A DNA stretch of 64,000 nt from Delphinapterus leucas (GCF_002288925.2 NW_022098031.1:10445251-10509250), one strand, 5' to 3'. Shown: positions 47,934-59,948, counted from the first letter of the stretch. Notes: a model not told the origin generated them from the letters alone. A program made the numbers and translations.

Positions 47934-50900
47934 CGTTTTGCATTTTTTATTATTCATCAATTTTATACACATCAGTGTATACATGTCAATCCCAATCGCC
48001 CATTTCATCACACCACCACCACCACCACCCCACCTCTTACCCCCCTTGGTGTCCATACGTTTCTTCTCTACATCTCTGTCTCAATTTCTGCCCTGCAAAC
48101 TGGTTCATCTGTACCATTTTTCTAGGTTCCGCATATATCTGTTAATATACAATATTTGTTTTTCTTTTTCTGGCTTACTTCACTCTGTATGATAGTCTCT
48201 AGATCCATCCACATCTCAACAAATGACCAATTTGTTCCTTTTTATGGCTGAGTAATATTCCACTGTATATATGTACCACATCTTCTTTATCCATTCATCT
48301 GTCGATGGGCATTTAGGTTGCTTCCATGAACTGGCTATTGGAAATAGTGCTGCAGTGGACATTGGGGTGCATGTGTCTTTTTGAATTATGGTTTTCTCTG
48401 GGTATATGCCCAGTAGTGCAATTGCTGGATCATATGGTAATTCTATTTTTAGTTTTTTAAGGAACCTCCATACTGTTCTCCATAGTGGCTGTATCAATTT
48501 ACATTCCCACCAGTAGTGCAAGAGGGTTCCCTTTCCTCCACACCCTCTCCAGCATTTGTTGTTTGTAGGTTTTCTGATGATGCCCATTCTAACTGGTGTG
48601 AGGTGATACCTCATTGTAGTTTTGATTTGCATTTCTCTAATAATTAGTGATGTTGAGCAGCTTTTCATGTGCTTTTTGGCCATCTCTATGTCTTCTTTGG
48701 AGAAATGTCTATTTAGGTCTTCTGCCCATTTTTGGATTGGGTTGTTTGTTTTTTTAATATTGAGCTGCATGAGATGCTTGTAAATTTTGGAGATTAATCC
48801 TTTGTCAGTTGCTTCATTTGCAAATATTTTCTCCCATTCTGAGGGTTTTTTCGTCTTGTTTCTGGTTTCCTTTGCTATGCAAAAGCTTTGATGTTTCATT
48901 AGGTCCCATTTGTTTATTTTTGTTTTTATTTCCATTACTCTAGGAGATGGATCAAAAAAGATCTTGCTGTGATTTATGTCAAAGAGTATTCTTCCTATGT
49001 TTTTCTCTAAGAGTTTTATAGTGTCTGGTCTTACATTTAGGTCTCTAACCCATTTTGAGTTTATTTTTGTGTGTGGTGTTAGGGAGTGTTCTAATTTCAT
49101 TCTTTTACATGTAGCTGTCCAGTTTTCCCAGCACCACTTATTTAAGTGACTCTCTTTTCTCCATTGTATATCCTTGCCTCCTTTGTCATACATTAGTTGA
49201 CCATAAGTGTGTGGCTTTATCTCTGGGCTTTCTATCTTGTTCCATTGATCTATGTTTCTATTTATGTGCCAGTACCATATTGTGTTGATTACTGTAGCTT
49301 TGTAGTATAGTCTGAACTCAGGGAGTCTGATTCCTCCAGCTTCGTTTTTTTCCCTCAAGACTGCTTTGGCTATTTGGGGTCTTTTGTGTCTCCATACATA
49401 TTTTAAGATTTTTTGTTGTAGTTCTGTAAAAAAATGCCATTGGTAATTTGATAGGGATCGCATTAAATCTGTAGATTGCTTTGGGTAGTATAGTCATTTT
49501 CACAATGTTGATTCTTCCAATCCAAGAACATGGTATATCTCTCCATTTGTTGGTATCATCTTTAATTTCTTTCATCATTGTCTTATAGTTTTCTGCATAC
49601 AGGTCTTTTGTCTCCCTAGGTAGGTTTATTCCTAGGTATTTTATTCTTTTTGTTGCAGTGGTGAATGGGAGTGTTTCCTTAATTTCTCTTTCTGATCTTT
49701 CATTGTTAGCGTATAGGAATGCAAGAGATTTCTGTGCATTAATTTTGTATCCTGCAACTTTACCAAATTCATTGATTAGCTCTAGTAGTTTTCTGGTGGC
49801 ATCTTTAGGATTCTCTATGTATACTATCATGTCATCTGCAAACAGTGACAGTTTTACTTCTTCTTTTCCAATTTGGATTCCTTTTATTTCTTTTTCTTCC
49901 TTGATTGCCATGGCTAGGAATTCCAAAACTATGTTGAATAATAGTGGCGAGAGTGGACATCCTTGTCTTGTACCTGACCTTAGAGGAAATGCTTTCAGTT
50001 TTTCACAATTGATAGGGATGTTTGCTGTAGGTTTGTCATATATGGCCTTTATTATGTTGAGGTAGGTTCACCCTATGCCCACTTTCTGGAGAGTTTTTAT
50101 CATAAATGGGTGTTGAATTTTGTCAAAAGCTTTTTCTGCATCTATCGAGATGATCATATGATTTTTATTATTCAATTCGTTAATATGTCATTGATTGAAT
50201 TGCATATACTGAAGAATCTTTGCATCCCTGAGATAAATCCCACTTGATCTTGGTGTATGATCCTTTTAATGTGCTGTTTGATTCTGCTTGCTAGTAATGT
50301 GTTGAGGATTTTTGCATCTATATTCATCAGTCATATTGGTTTGTAAGTTTCTTGTTTTGTGGTCTCTTTATCTGGTTTTGGTATCAGGGTGATGGTGGCC
50401 TCATAGAATGAGTTGGGAAGTGTTCCTTCCTCTGCAGTTTTTTGGAAGACTTTGAAAAGGATTGGTGTTAGCTCTTGTCTAATTGGATAGAATCACCCGT
50501 GAAGGCATCTGGTCCTGGACTTTGGTTTTTTGGAAGATTTTTAATCACAGTTTCAATTTCATTACTTGAGATTGGTCTGTTCATATTTTCTGTTTCTTCC
50601 AAGTTCAGTCTTAGAAGGCTATACTCTTCTAAAAATTTGTCCATTTGTTCCAGGTTGTCCATTTTATTGGCACAGAGTTGCTTGTAGTAATCTCTTAGGA
50701 TGCTTTGTATTTCTGCCGTGTCTGTTGTAACTTCTCCTTTTTCATTTCTAATTTTATTGATTTGAGTCCTCTCCCTCTTTTTCTTGATGAGTGTGGATAA
50801 TGGTTTATCAATTTTGTTTATCTTCTCAAAGAACCAGCTTTTAGTTTTATTGATCTTTGCTATTGTTTTGTTTCTATTTCAGCTCTGATCTTGATGATTT

Positions 50901-53748
50901 CTTTCCTTCTGCTAACTTTGGGTTTTGTTTGTTCTTCTTTCTCTAGTTCCTTTAGGTGTAAGGTTGGATTGTTTATTTGAGATTTTTCTTGTAGCTTGAG
51001 GTAGGCTTGTATAGCTATAAACTTCTCTCTTAAAACTGCTTTTGCTGCATCCCATAGGTTTTGGATTGTCGTGTTTTCGCTGTCATTTGTCTCTAGGTAT
51101 TTTTTGATTTCTTCTTTGATTTCTTCAGTGATCTCTTGGTTATTTAATAATGTATTGTTTAGCCTCCATGTGTTGGTGTTTTTTACGTTTTCTTCCCTGT
51201 AATTCATTTCTAATCTCATAGTGTTGTGGTCAGAAAAGATGCTAGATATGATTTCAGTTTTCTTAAATTTACTGAGGCTTGATTTGTGACCCAAGATGTG
51301 ATCTATCCTGGAGAATGTTCCATGCGCACTTGAGAAGAAAGTGAAATCTGTTTTTGGATGGAAAGTCCTATAAATATCAATTAAATCTATATGGTCTATT
51401 GTGTCATTGAAACCTTGTGTTTCCTTATATATTTTCATTTTGGATGATCTGTCCATTGGTGTAAGTGAGGTGTTAAAGTCCCCCACTATTACTGTGTTAC
51501 TGTCGATTTCCTCTTTTATAGCTGTTAACAGTTGCCTTATGTATTGAGGTGCTCCTATGTTGGGTGCATATATGTTTATAATTGTTATATTTTTTTCCTG
51601 GATTGATCCCTTGATCATTATGTAGTGTCCTTCCTTGTCTCTTGTAACATTCTTTGTTTTAAAGTCTATTTTATCTGATATGAGTATTGCTACTCCAGCT
51701 TTCTTTTGATTTCCATTTGCATGGAATATCTTTTTCTATCCCCTCACTCTCAGTCTGTATGTGTCCCTAGGTCTGAAGTGGGTCTCTTGTAGACAGCATA
51801 TAGATAGGTCTTGTTTTTGTATCCATTCAGTAAGCCTGTGTCTTTTGGTTGGAGCATCTAATCCATTTATGTTTAAAGTAATTATCGATACATATGTTCC
51901 TATGACCATTTACTTGTTTTGGGTTTGTTTTGTACGTTCTTTTCTTCTCTGTGTTTCCCACTTAGAGAAGTTCCTTTAGCATTTGTTTTAGAGCTGGTTT
52001 GGTGGGGCTGAATTCTCTTAGATTTTGCTTGTCTCTAAAGCTTTTGATTTCTCCATCGAATCTGAATGAGATCCTTGCCAGGTAGAGTAATCTTGATCGT
52101 AGGTTGTTCCCTTTCATCACTGTAAGTCTATCATGCCACTCCCTTCTGACTTGTAGAGTTTCTGCTGAGAAATCAGCTGTTAACCTTATGGGAGTTCCCT
52201 TCTATGTTGTCATTTTTCCCTTGCTGCTTTCAATAATTTTTGTCTTTAATTTTTGTCAATTTGATTACTATGTGTCTCAGTGTGTTTCTCCTTGGGTTTC
52301 TCCTGTTTGGGACTCTCTGCACTTCCTGGATTTGGGTGGCTACTTCCTTTCCCATGTTAGGGAAGTTTTTGACTATAATCTCTTGAAATATTTTCTCTGG
52401 TCCTTTCTTTCTTCTCCTTCTGGGACCCCTATAATGCAAATGTTGTTGTGTTTAATGTTGTCCCAGACGTCTCTTAGGCTGTCTTCATTTCTTTTCATCC
52501 TTTTTTCTTTATTCTGTTCTGCAGCAGTGAATTCCACCATTCTGTCTTCCAGGTCACTTATCCGTTCTTTTGCCTCAGTTATTCTACTATTGATTCCTTC
52601 TAGTGTAGTTTTCATTTCAGCTATTGTATTGTTCATCTCTGTTTGTTCTTTAATTCTTCTAGGTTTTTGTTAAACATTTCTTGCATCTTCTTGATCTTTG
52701 CCTCCAGTCTTTTTCCGAGGTCTTGGATCATCTTCACTATCATTATTCTGAATTATTTTTCTGGAAGGTTGCCTATCTCCACTTTATTTAGTTGTTTTCC
52801 TGGGGTTTTATCTTTTTCCTTTATCTGGTACATAGCCCTTTGCCTTTTCATCTTGTCTTTCTGTGAATGTGGTTTTCGTTCCACAGGCTGCAGGATTGTA
52901 GTTCTTCTTGCTTCTGCTGTCTGCCTTCTGGTGGATGAGGCTATCTAAGAGGCTTGTGCAAGTTTCCTGATGGGAGGGTCTGGTGGTGGGTAAAGCTGAC
53001 TTTTGCTCTGTTGGGCAAAGCTCAGTAAAACTTTAATCCTCTTGATTGCTGATGGGTGGGGCTGGGTTCCCTCCCTGTTGCGTTGTTTGGCCTGAGGCAA
53101 CCCAACACTGGAGACTACCTGGGCTCTTTGGTGGGGCTAATGGCAGACTCTGGGAGGGCTCACGCCAAGTAGTACTTCCCAGAACTTCTGCTGCCAGTGT
53201 CCTTGTCCTCACGGTGAGCCACAGCCACCCCCTCCTCTGCAGGAGACCCTCCAACACTAGCAGGTAGGTCTGGTTCAGTCTCCCCTGGGGTCACTGCTCC
53301 TTCCCCTGGGTCCCGATGCGCACACTACTTTGTGTGTGCCCTCCAAGAGTGGAGTCTCTGTTTCCCCCAGTCCTGTCAAAGTCCTGCAATCAAATCCCGC
53401 TAGCCTTCAAAGTCTGATTCTCTAGGAATTCCTCCTCCCGTTGCCGGACCCACAGGTTGGGAAGCCTGACGTGGGGCGCAGAACCTTCACTCCAGTGGGT
53501 GGACTTCTATGGTATAAGTGTTCTCCAGTTTGTGAGTCACCCACCCAGCAGTTATGGAATTTGATTTTACTGTGATTGCACCCCACATACCATCTCATTG
53601 TGGCTTCTCCTTTGTCTTTTGATGTGGGGTATCTTTTTTGGTGAGTTCCGGTGTCTTCCTGTCGATGATAGTCCAGCAGCTAGTCAGCTAGTTGTGATTC
53701 TGGTGTTCTCACAAGAGAATGAGAGCAAGTCCTTCTACTCCATCTTGG
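47934..53748 (-). mobile_element. Full-length antisense L1 (decayed ORFs)
   Basis: On the - strand it starts with ccaagatgg (53748-53740), the canonical mammalian L1 start, then ~800 bp of 5' UTR, ORF1 pieces (52636-52230), endonuclease (51618-50860), reverse transcriptase with FADD (49926-49318) and the C-terminal part (49463-48216). Overlapping frames at 49318-49463 show a frameshift; other frameshifts and stops break ORF1 and ORF2, so it is not coding-competent. Its 3' UTR stops about 35 bp short of the end seen in the copies at 4396-4584 and 8847, leaving no proper tail of its own. Confidence 0.93.
53740..53748 (-). promoter_or_regulatory. YY1-type motif at an L1 5' end
   Basis: ccatcttgg (ccaagatgg on -) at the first bases of the L1 matches the YY1-binding element known at the start of the L1 5' UTR promoter. 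Activity today is unknown. Confidence 0.55.
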
Positions 53749-54687
53749 TTCAGGCTATATATCCCCCACGTTTTTTAGTTTTATTTTCTTGTAGTTGATT
53801 TCTAATCTCATACGTTGTGGTTGGAAAAGATGCTTGATATGATTTCAGTTTTCTCAAATTTACCAATTTACGCTTTGTGGCCCAGCATGTGATCAATCCT
53901 GGAGAATGTTCCTTGTGCACTTGAGAGGAATGTGTATTTTGCTGCTTTTGGATGGAATGCTCTATAAACATCAATTAAGTCCATCTGGTCTAATGTGTCA
54001 TTTAAGGCCTGTGTTTCCTTATTGATTTTCTGTCCGGATGATCTGTCCATTGATGAAAGTGGGGTGTTAAAGTCCCCTACTATTACTGTGTTACTGTCAA
54101 TTTCTCCTTCTGTGGCTTTTAGTATTTGCCTTAAATATTGAGGTGCTCCTATGTTGGGTGCATATATATTTACAATTGTCATATCTTCTTCTTGGACTGC
54201 TCCCTTGATCATTATGTAGTGTCCTTCTTTGTCTCTTGTAATAGTCTTTATTTTAAAGTCTATTTTGACTGCTATGGGTATTGCTACTCCAGCTTTCTTT
54301 TGATTTCCATTTGCATGGAATGCCTTTTTACATCCCCTCACTTTCAGTCTAAATGTGTCCCTAGATCAGAAGTGCTCTTGTAGACAGCATATATACAGGT
54401 TTTTGTATCCATTCAGCTAGTCTATGTCTTTTGGTTGGAGCATTTAATCTGTTTATGCTTAAGGTAATTATTGATATGTATGTTCTTATTGCCATTTTGT
54501 TAATTGTTTTGGATTTGTAGGTCTTTTTTCTTCCCTTTCTCTTTTGTTCTCTTGTGATTTGATGACTAACTTTAGCGTTGTGTTTGAATGCCTTTTCCTT
54601 TTTTGTGTGTGTCTCTGTTGTACATTTTCGGTTTGTGGTTACCATGAGGTTTTGCTATAGCAGTCTATACATAAACAAGATTGTTTT

Positions 54688-54883
54688 GTTTGCAGTACGC
54701 GGGCCTCTCACTGTTGTGGTCTCTCCCGTTGCGGAGCACAGGCTCCGGATGCGCAGGCTCAGCGGCCGTGGCTCACGGGCCCAGGCGCTCCGTGGCATGT
54801 GGGATCTTCCCGGACCGAGGCACGAACCTGTGTCCCCTGCATCGGCAGGCAGACTCTCAACCACTGCGCCACCAGGGAAGCCC
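54688..54883 (-). mobile_element. CHR-type SINE, short form, nested in L1
   Basis: Short form with almost no T run. Perfect 15-bp duplication aaacaagattgtttt at 54673-54687 and 54884-54898. Confidence 0.95.
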
Positions 54884-56926
54884 AAACAAGATTGTTTTAA
54901 GTTGCCAGTCTTTTAATTTCAAATGCATTTCCTGTATCCTGCATTTTTGCTCTCCTCTTCTCACAGTTGCTGGGTTTGATGTCATATTTGTGTGCCTATG
55001 ATTCCCTACCTTTACTGTATGTTTGCCTTTACCAGTGAGTTTTTCCATTTGTAATTTTCTTGTTTCTAGTTGTGCCCTTTTCTTTTGCCCGTAGAGAAGT
55101 TCCTTTAGTATTTGTTACAAAGCTGGTCTGTTGGTGCTGAATTCTCTTAGCTTTTGCTTGTCTGTAAAGCTTTTGATTTCTCCATTGAATCTGAATGAAA
55201 GCCTTGCTGGGTATTCTTGGTTGTAGGTTATTCCCTTTCATCACATTAAATATATCGTGCCACTCCCTTCTGGCCTGCAGTTTCTGCTGAGAAATCAGCT
55301 GCTAACCTTATGGGAATTCTGTTGTATGTTATTTGTTGCTTTTCCCTTGTTGCTTTTAACATTTTTTGTCTTTAATTTTTTGTCAATTTGATTACTATGT
55401 GTCTTCGTATGTTCCTCCTTGGGTTTATCCTGCCTGGGACTCTCTGTGCTTCCTGGACTTGGGTGACCGTTTCCTTTCCCATGTTAAGGAAGTTTTCAGC
55501 TGTTATCTCTTCAGATATTTTCTCAGGTCCTTTATCTCTCTCTTCTCCTTCTAGGACCCCTATAATGAGAATGATCATGCATTTAATGTTGTCCCAGAGG
55601 TCTCTTAGTCTGGCCTCATTTCTTTTCTTTCTTCTTTGTCCCACTGCAGTGAATTCCACCATTCTCTCTTCCAGGTCACTCATCCATTCTTCTGCCTGTT
55701 ACTCTGCTATTGATTCCTTCTAGTGTACTTTTCATTACAGTTATTGTATTGTTCATGTTTGTTTGTTCTTTAGTTCTTCTAGGTCTTTGTTAAACATTTC
55801 TTGTATCTTCTCGATCTGTGCCTCCATTCTTTTTCTGAGATCTCAGATCATCTTTACTATCATTACTCTGAATTATTTTTCAGGTAGATCGCCTATCTAT
55901 CTCCCCTTCACTTAGTTGTTGTTCTGGGGTTTTATCTTGTTCCTTCATCTGGGACATATTTCTCTGCCATCTCAATTTGTCTAACTTTCTGTGATTGCAG
56001 TTTCCATTCTGCGGGCTGCAGGATTGTATTTCTTCTTACTTCTGCTGTCGCCTCCCCCTGGTGGATGAGACTGTTTAAGAGGCTTGTGTAGGCTTCCTGG
56101 TGGGAGGGACTGGTTCCTGCCCATGGGTGGGTGGAGCTGAGCCTTGTCCCTCTGGTGGGCAAGGCTATGTCAGGGGGTGTGTTTATCAGGCAGCTGTGTG
56201 CTCAGGAAGACATTAAGCAGCCTGTCTGCTGATGGGTGGGGCTGTGTTCCTACCCTGTTGGTTATCTGGCCTGAGGCGTCCCAGCACTGGAGCCTACAGG
56301 CTGTTGGGTGGGGCCGGGACTCAGTGAGAAAATGGCAGCCTCCAAGAGGGCTCATGCCAATGAGTACCAACCAGAACTACCACACTACCACCACCAGTGT
56401 CCTTGTCCCTGCAGTGAGCCACAGCTGCCCCCACCCCCTGCTTCTGCAGGAGACCCTCCAATACTAGCAGGTAAGTCTAGCCCAGTCTATTGAGGTCACC
56501 GCTTTTTTCCCCTGGGTCCTGGTGCATACAAGACCCTGCGTGCACCCTCCAAGATAGAGTTTCTGTTTCCCCCGGTCCTGGGGAATCCCTGTGACCAAAA
56601 CCCACTGGCCTTCAAAGCCAGATTCTCTGGGAGCTCCTCCTCCCATTGCCAGACTCCCAGGCTGGGGAGCCTAACACAGGGCTCAGAACTTTCACTCCTG
56701 TGGGAGAACTTCTGTTTCCAGTTTTTGGGTCACCCACCTGGCATGTATGGGATTTGATTTTATTGAGATTGCACCCCCTCCTACTGTCTTGTTGTGGCTT
56801 CTTCTTTGTCTTTGGATGCAGGGTATCTTTTTTGGTAGGTTTCAGCATTTTTTGGTCAATGGTTGTACAGCAGTTAGTTGTGATTTTGGTGTTTCCATAA
56901 GAAGTGGTGAGCTTACCTTCTACTCC

Positions 56927-56935
56927 GCCATCTTG
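56927..56935 (-). promoter_or_regulatory. YY1-type motif at an L1 5' end
   Basis: gccatcttg (caagatggc on -) at the start of the split L1, the same position as in 53740-53748. Shows that this copy reached its 5' terminus. Confidence 0.55.
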
Positions 56936-56945
56936 TCTCCTCTCA

Positions 56946-57055
56946 AGTAACAGTGAATTTAAATGCACAGTTCTGGAGGTTGGAAGTTCAAAACCAGTCT
57001 CACTGGGCTAAAGTCCAGGTGTTGGCAGGGCTGGTTCCTTCTGGAGGCTCCCGAA
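56946..57055. repeat. Unnamed old repeat piece
   Basis: cacagttctggaggttggaa, tccaggtgttggcagggctg and ccttctggaggctc form a motif common in mammalian interspersed repeats. Family not assigned. Confidence 0.4.
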
Positions 57056-59660
57056 ACATCTAGCTTTGAAAATGAAGGGGCTCACATCCATGAGACCCAC
57101 AAGGCTATAAGCAAACTGAGAAACAGTTCTTAAAGACTTACCTGGCTACCCCCCAGGACCCAGCACTAAGGCAGCTGACTGAAAAGTGCCCAGTGAAAGA
57201 GGCGTATCTGCTTGTCTGGAAGTTTCAGTCTGAGGGGCAGTCATCTAATTTAACATACATCTAGGAGCCAACTGAAATACTCTCCAAAGATGGATGCTTG
57301 TGGCTGCCATCTTTGCCCTGTCCCTCCACCTCCCTCCAGGATCCTGGAATCTCCTGGAAAAGAGTTTGTGCACTCGTCTGGTGCACTGTTTTTTGCAGTT
57401 GCCACCCAGAGGCTACCCCTTGATTTCCTGGGTCTGTTGGCCAGCACGTCTTGTGTTCATAAATCCCACAGAACTGTAACAAACAGAGAAGGAGTTCTTA
57501 ACCAGCTACACTCAGGACACAGTGGAGAGGCAGCAGACTGAAAACCCAGTCTTTCTGTGAAAGAGGACTATTAGTTTATCTTCATAGCTGTGGCCTGAGG
57601 AGCAGAATTCTAATTAAATACACATCTAGCGGCTGACTACAATCATTCATCAGAGGCCACTGGGCACACCATCTTCACTCTCAACCTATGCCGTACCCCA
57701 GATCACCAGTGTCTCCAAGAAAGGAGCCTGTGTACCCATCTGTACCCCTTGGCTTTTTTGGCTACTGCCCAGAGAACACATCCCTTGATAGCCTGGCTCT
57801 TGGCCAACATGGCTTGTGTTCATGAGTGCAAGAGATGAACAAAGCGAACAAAGCAAACAAAGAAATGGTTCTTAACTGGCTGTCAGTCACCCCAGGGCTC
57901 AGTGCAGAGGGAACAGACAGAAACACCCATCTCCCAGTCTTCCCCCAGAAGAGGTATATTTGTATACTTTCGAAACTGTGGGTTTGGCTCCCAATCTGCC
58001 TGAACCTTTGTGCTGACTGAGATACTCCCCTTTGGGATACTGACAGGTCTTGGCACACCCTCAACTACTGGAGCCATTAATACTAAAGTAAGCTTCTTGG
58101 ATAATCATAAAAGTTTGAGAGAAAACCCAGAGCTGGGGCAGGGTTGAACAGTAAGTTCACCTCTTACACAAAGCCACTCCTTCAAGACTGGAAGAGATGG
58201 TTGTTTTATGTAATGCATAGAAACCAACACAGAGAGTCAACACAGAGGAATATGTTCCAAATGAAAGAACAAGATAAAACCCCCGAAAAGAGCTTAATGA
58301 AATAGAGGTAGGTGATTTACTTGATAAAGAGTTCAAAATAATGGTCATAAAGATACTCACTGAGCTCAGTAGAACTATGCATGAACAAAATGAGAATTTC
58401 AACAAAGAGAAAGAAAATATAAGGAAGTACCAAATAAAAGTCATAGAGCTGAAAAATACAGTAGAGGAGTTCAACAGCAGACTAGATGAGGCAGAAGAAA
58501 GGATAAGTGAACCGGAAGACAGGACAATGGAATTCATCCAATCAGAGCAGCAAAAAGAAAAAGAATGAAAAAGAGTGAAGATGGCTTAAAGAACTTATGG
58601 GACAACATCAAACAGACAAACATTTGCATTATAGGGGTCCCAGAAGGAGGAGAGAGAGAAAAAGGGATATAAAACTTATTTGAAGGAAAAATGGCTGAAA
58701 AGTTCCCTAACCTGGGGAAGGAAGCAGTCATCCAGATCCAGGAAGCCTGGAGAGTTCCAAATAAGATGAACCGAAAGAGACCCACATCAAGACACACTGT
58801 AATTAAAGTATCAAGAGTTAAAGACAAGTAGAGATATCACCTTACCCCTGTTAGAAAGGCTATTGTCAAAAAAGACAAGAAGCAACAAGTGTTGGCAAGG
58901 ATGTGGAGAAAAGGGAACCCTTGTGCACTGTTGATGGGAATGTAAATTGGTGCAGCACTATGGAAAACAGTATAGAGATTCTAAGAAAAATCAAAAATAG
59001 AACTACCATATGATCCAGTAATTCTACTTCTGGGTATTTATCCAAAAGAAATGAGAAAACTAACTTGAAAAGATATCTGCACCCACCATGTTCACTGCAG
59101 CATTATTTATAATAGCTGAGACACAGAAGCAACTTAATTGGATGGATGAATAAAGAAAATGTGGTATATTTATACAATGGAATACTATTCTGCCATAAGA
59201 AGAAATCTTGCCATTTGTGACAATATGGACAGACACTGAGGGCATTATACTAAGTGAAATATCAATAAATCAGAGAAAGACAAATAGCTTATGATGTCAC
59301 TTATATGTGGAATCTTTAAAAAAAAAAACCAACTCATGATATAGAGAATGGATTGGTAGTTGCCAGAGGCAGGGGGTGGGGAAAAATAGGTGAAGGCAGT
59401 CAAAAAGTACAAACTTCCAGTTATAAAATAAATAAGTCCTGGGGATGTAATGTACAGCATGGTAAATATAGTTAAATACTGTATTGTATATTTGAAATTA
59501 GCTAAGAGTAAATCTTAAAAGTTTTCGTCACAAGAAAAAAAATGTGTATGTTAACTGGGCATATTGTGGTGACTGTTACACAATACATATATTAAATCAT
59601 TATGTTGTACACCTGAAACTAATATGTTATATTTTTATTATATCTCAATTTTTTTTAAAG
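57056..59660 (+). mobile_element. Ancient sense L1 with internal deletion
   Basis: Long 5' region (57056-58230) with tandem ~370-bp units, then ORF1 (about 58260-58828; the frame 58341-58568 has a heptad-rich coiled-coil look), then an abrupt jump near 58830 to the ORF2 C-terminal end and 3' UTR (gagatatcaccttacccctg onwards), ending ttatatctcaattttttt. Endonuclease and reverse transcriptase are absent. It lies just upstream of the exon at 59800. Confidence 0.8.
57100..58090 (+). repeat. Three diverged tandem units of about 370 bp
   Basis: The anchor gttctta recurs at 57126, 57494 and 57868 in similar context, and ttgtgttcat recurs at 57451 and 57824, giving spacings of 368-374 bp. The units share blocks for (c)acatctag, gtgcac/gtgtac and the ttggccaacat/cagcacgt region. 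The third unit is incomplete. Confidence 0.7.
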
Positions 59661-59799
59661 TTTACCATCCCTTCTGAAACACTCAATTAACTCAAAACAG
59701 CTAATAAATATTGGGCACATTTTTCTTAAATAATTACAAGAATTTTTTTTCATATGCCATAAAGTGTGGCATTAACATTTAATTCTTTTTGTCTTGCAG

Positions 59800-59948
59800 G
59801 TGTAAAGGGTCAAATTTTTGATCAGAATGGGACTCCATTACCCAATGTAACTGTAGAAGTTCAAGACAGAAAACATGTCTGCCCCTATAGAACCAACAAA
59901 TTTGGAGAGTATTACCTCCTTCTCTTGCCTGGGTTCTATGTAATAGAG
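59800..59948 (+). CDS. CPM: CPM coding exon, residues 314-363 (C-terminal domain)
   Basis: Encodes the first part of the transthyretin-like domain: [40 protein letters not shown] and LLPGFYVIE. This fold is typical of the CPN/E subfamily and follows the catalytic domain. Asn329-Val-Thr is a sequon that I do not recall in the human protein, while residue 363, Asn in human, is Glu here. Acceptor is tgtcttgcag and donor is gtaagt; the exon ends on a codon boundary. It is separated from the previous exon by 24 kb. Confidence 0.95.

Larger units (their letters stand above)
53763..56945 (-). mobile_element. Older full-length antisense L1, 5' half (split copy)
   Basis: Continuation of 41421-44601. 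Running down from the 5' end near 56945: 5' UTR, ORF1 pieces (55683-55372 with EERMVEFTA), and the endonuclease start (54645-53868). It begins exactly where the low half stopped. A SINE (54688-54883) is nested. Frames are broken. Confidence 0.9.
35798..59799. other. 24-kb CPM intron between residues 313 and 315
   Basis: Phase-1 intron, the largest complete one here, about two thirds L1-derived. Outside the listed elements, 35800-36370, 36530-39340 and 40860-41270 are unrecognised single-copy-looking DNA. Every large, recent L1 in it is antisense to CPM. Confidence 0.75.

Noticed and set aside
57003..58090. Candidate new protein-coding or regulatory system
   Set aside because: Its repeats and position in front of L1 ORF1 explain it as an L1 5' region. 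No multi-gene or defence-type system exists anywhere in the window.
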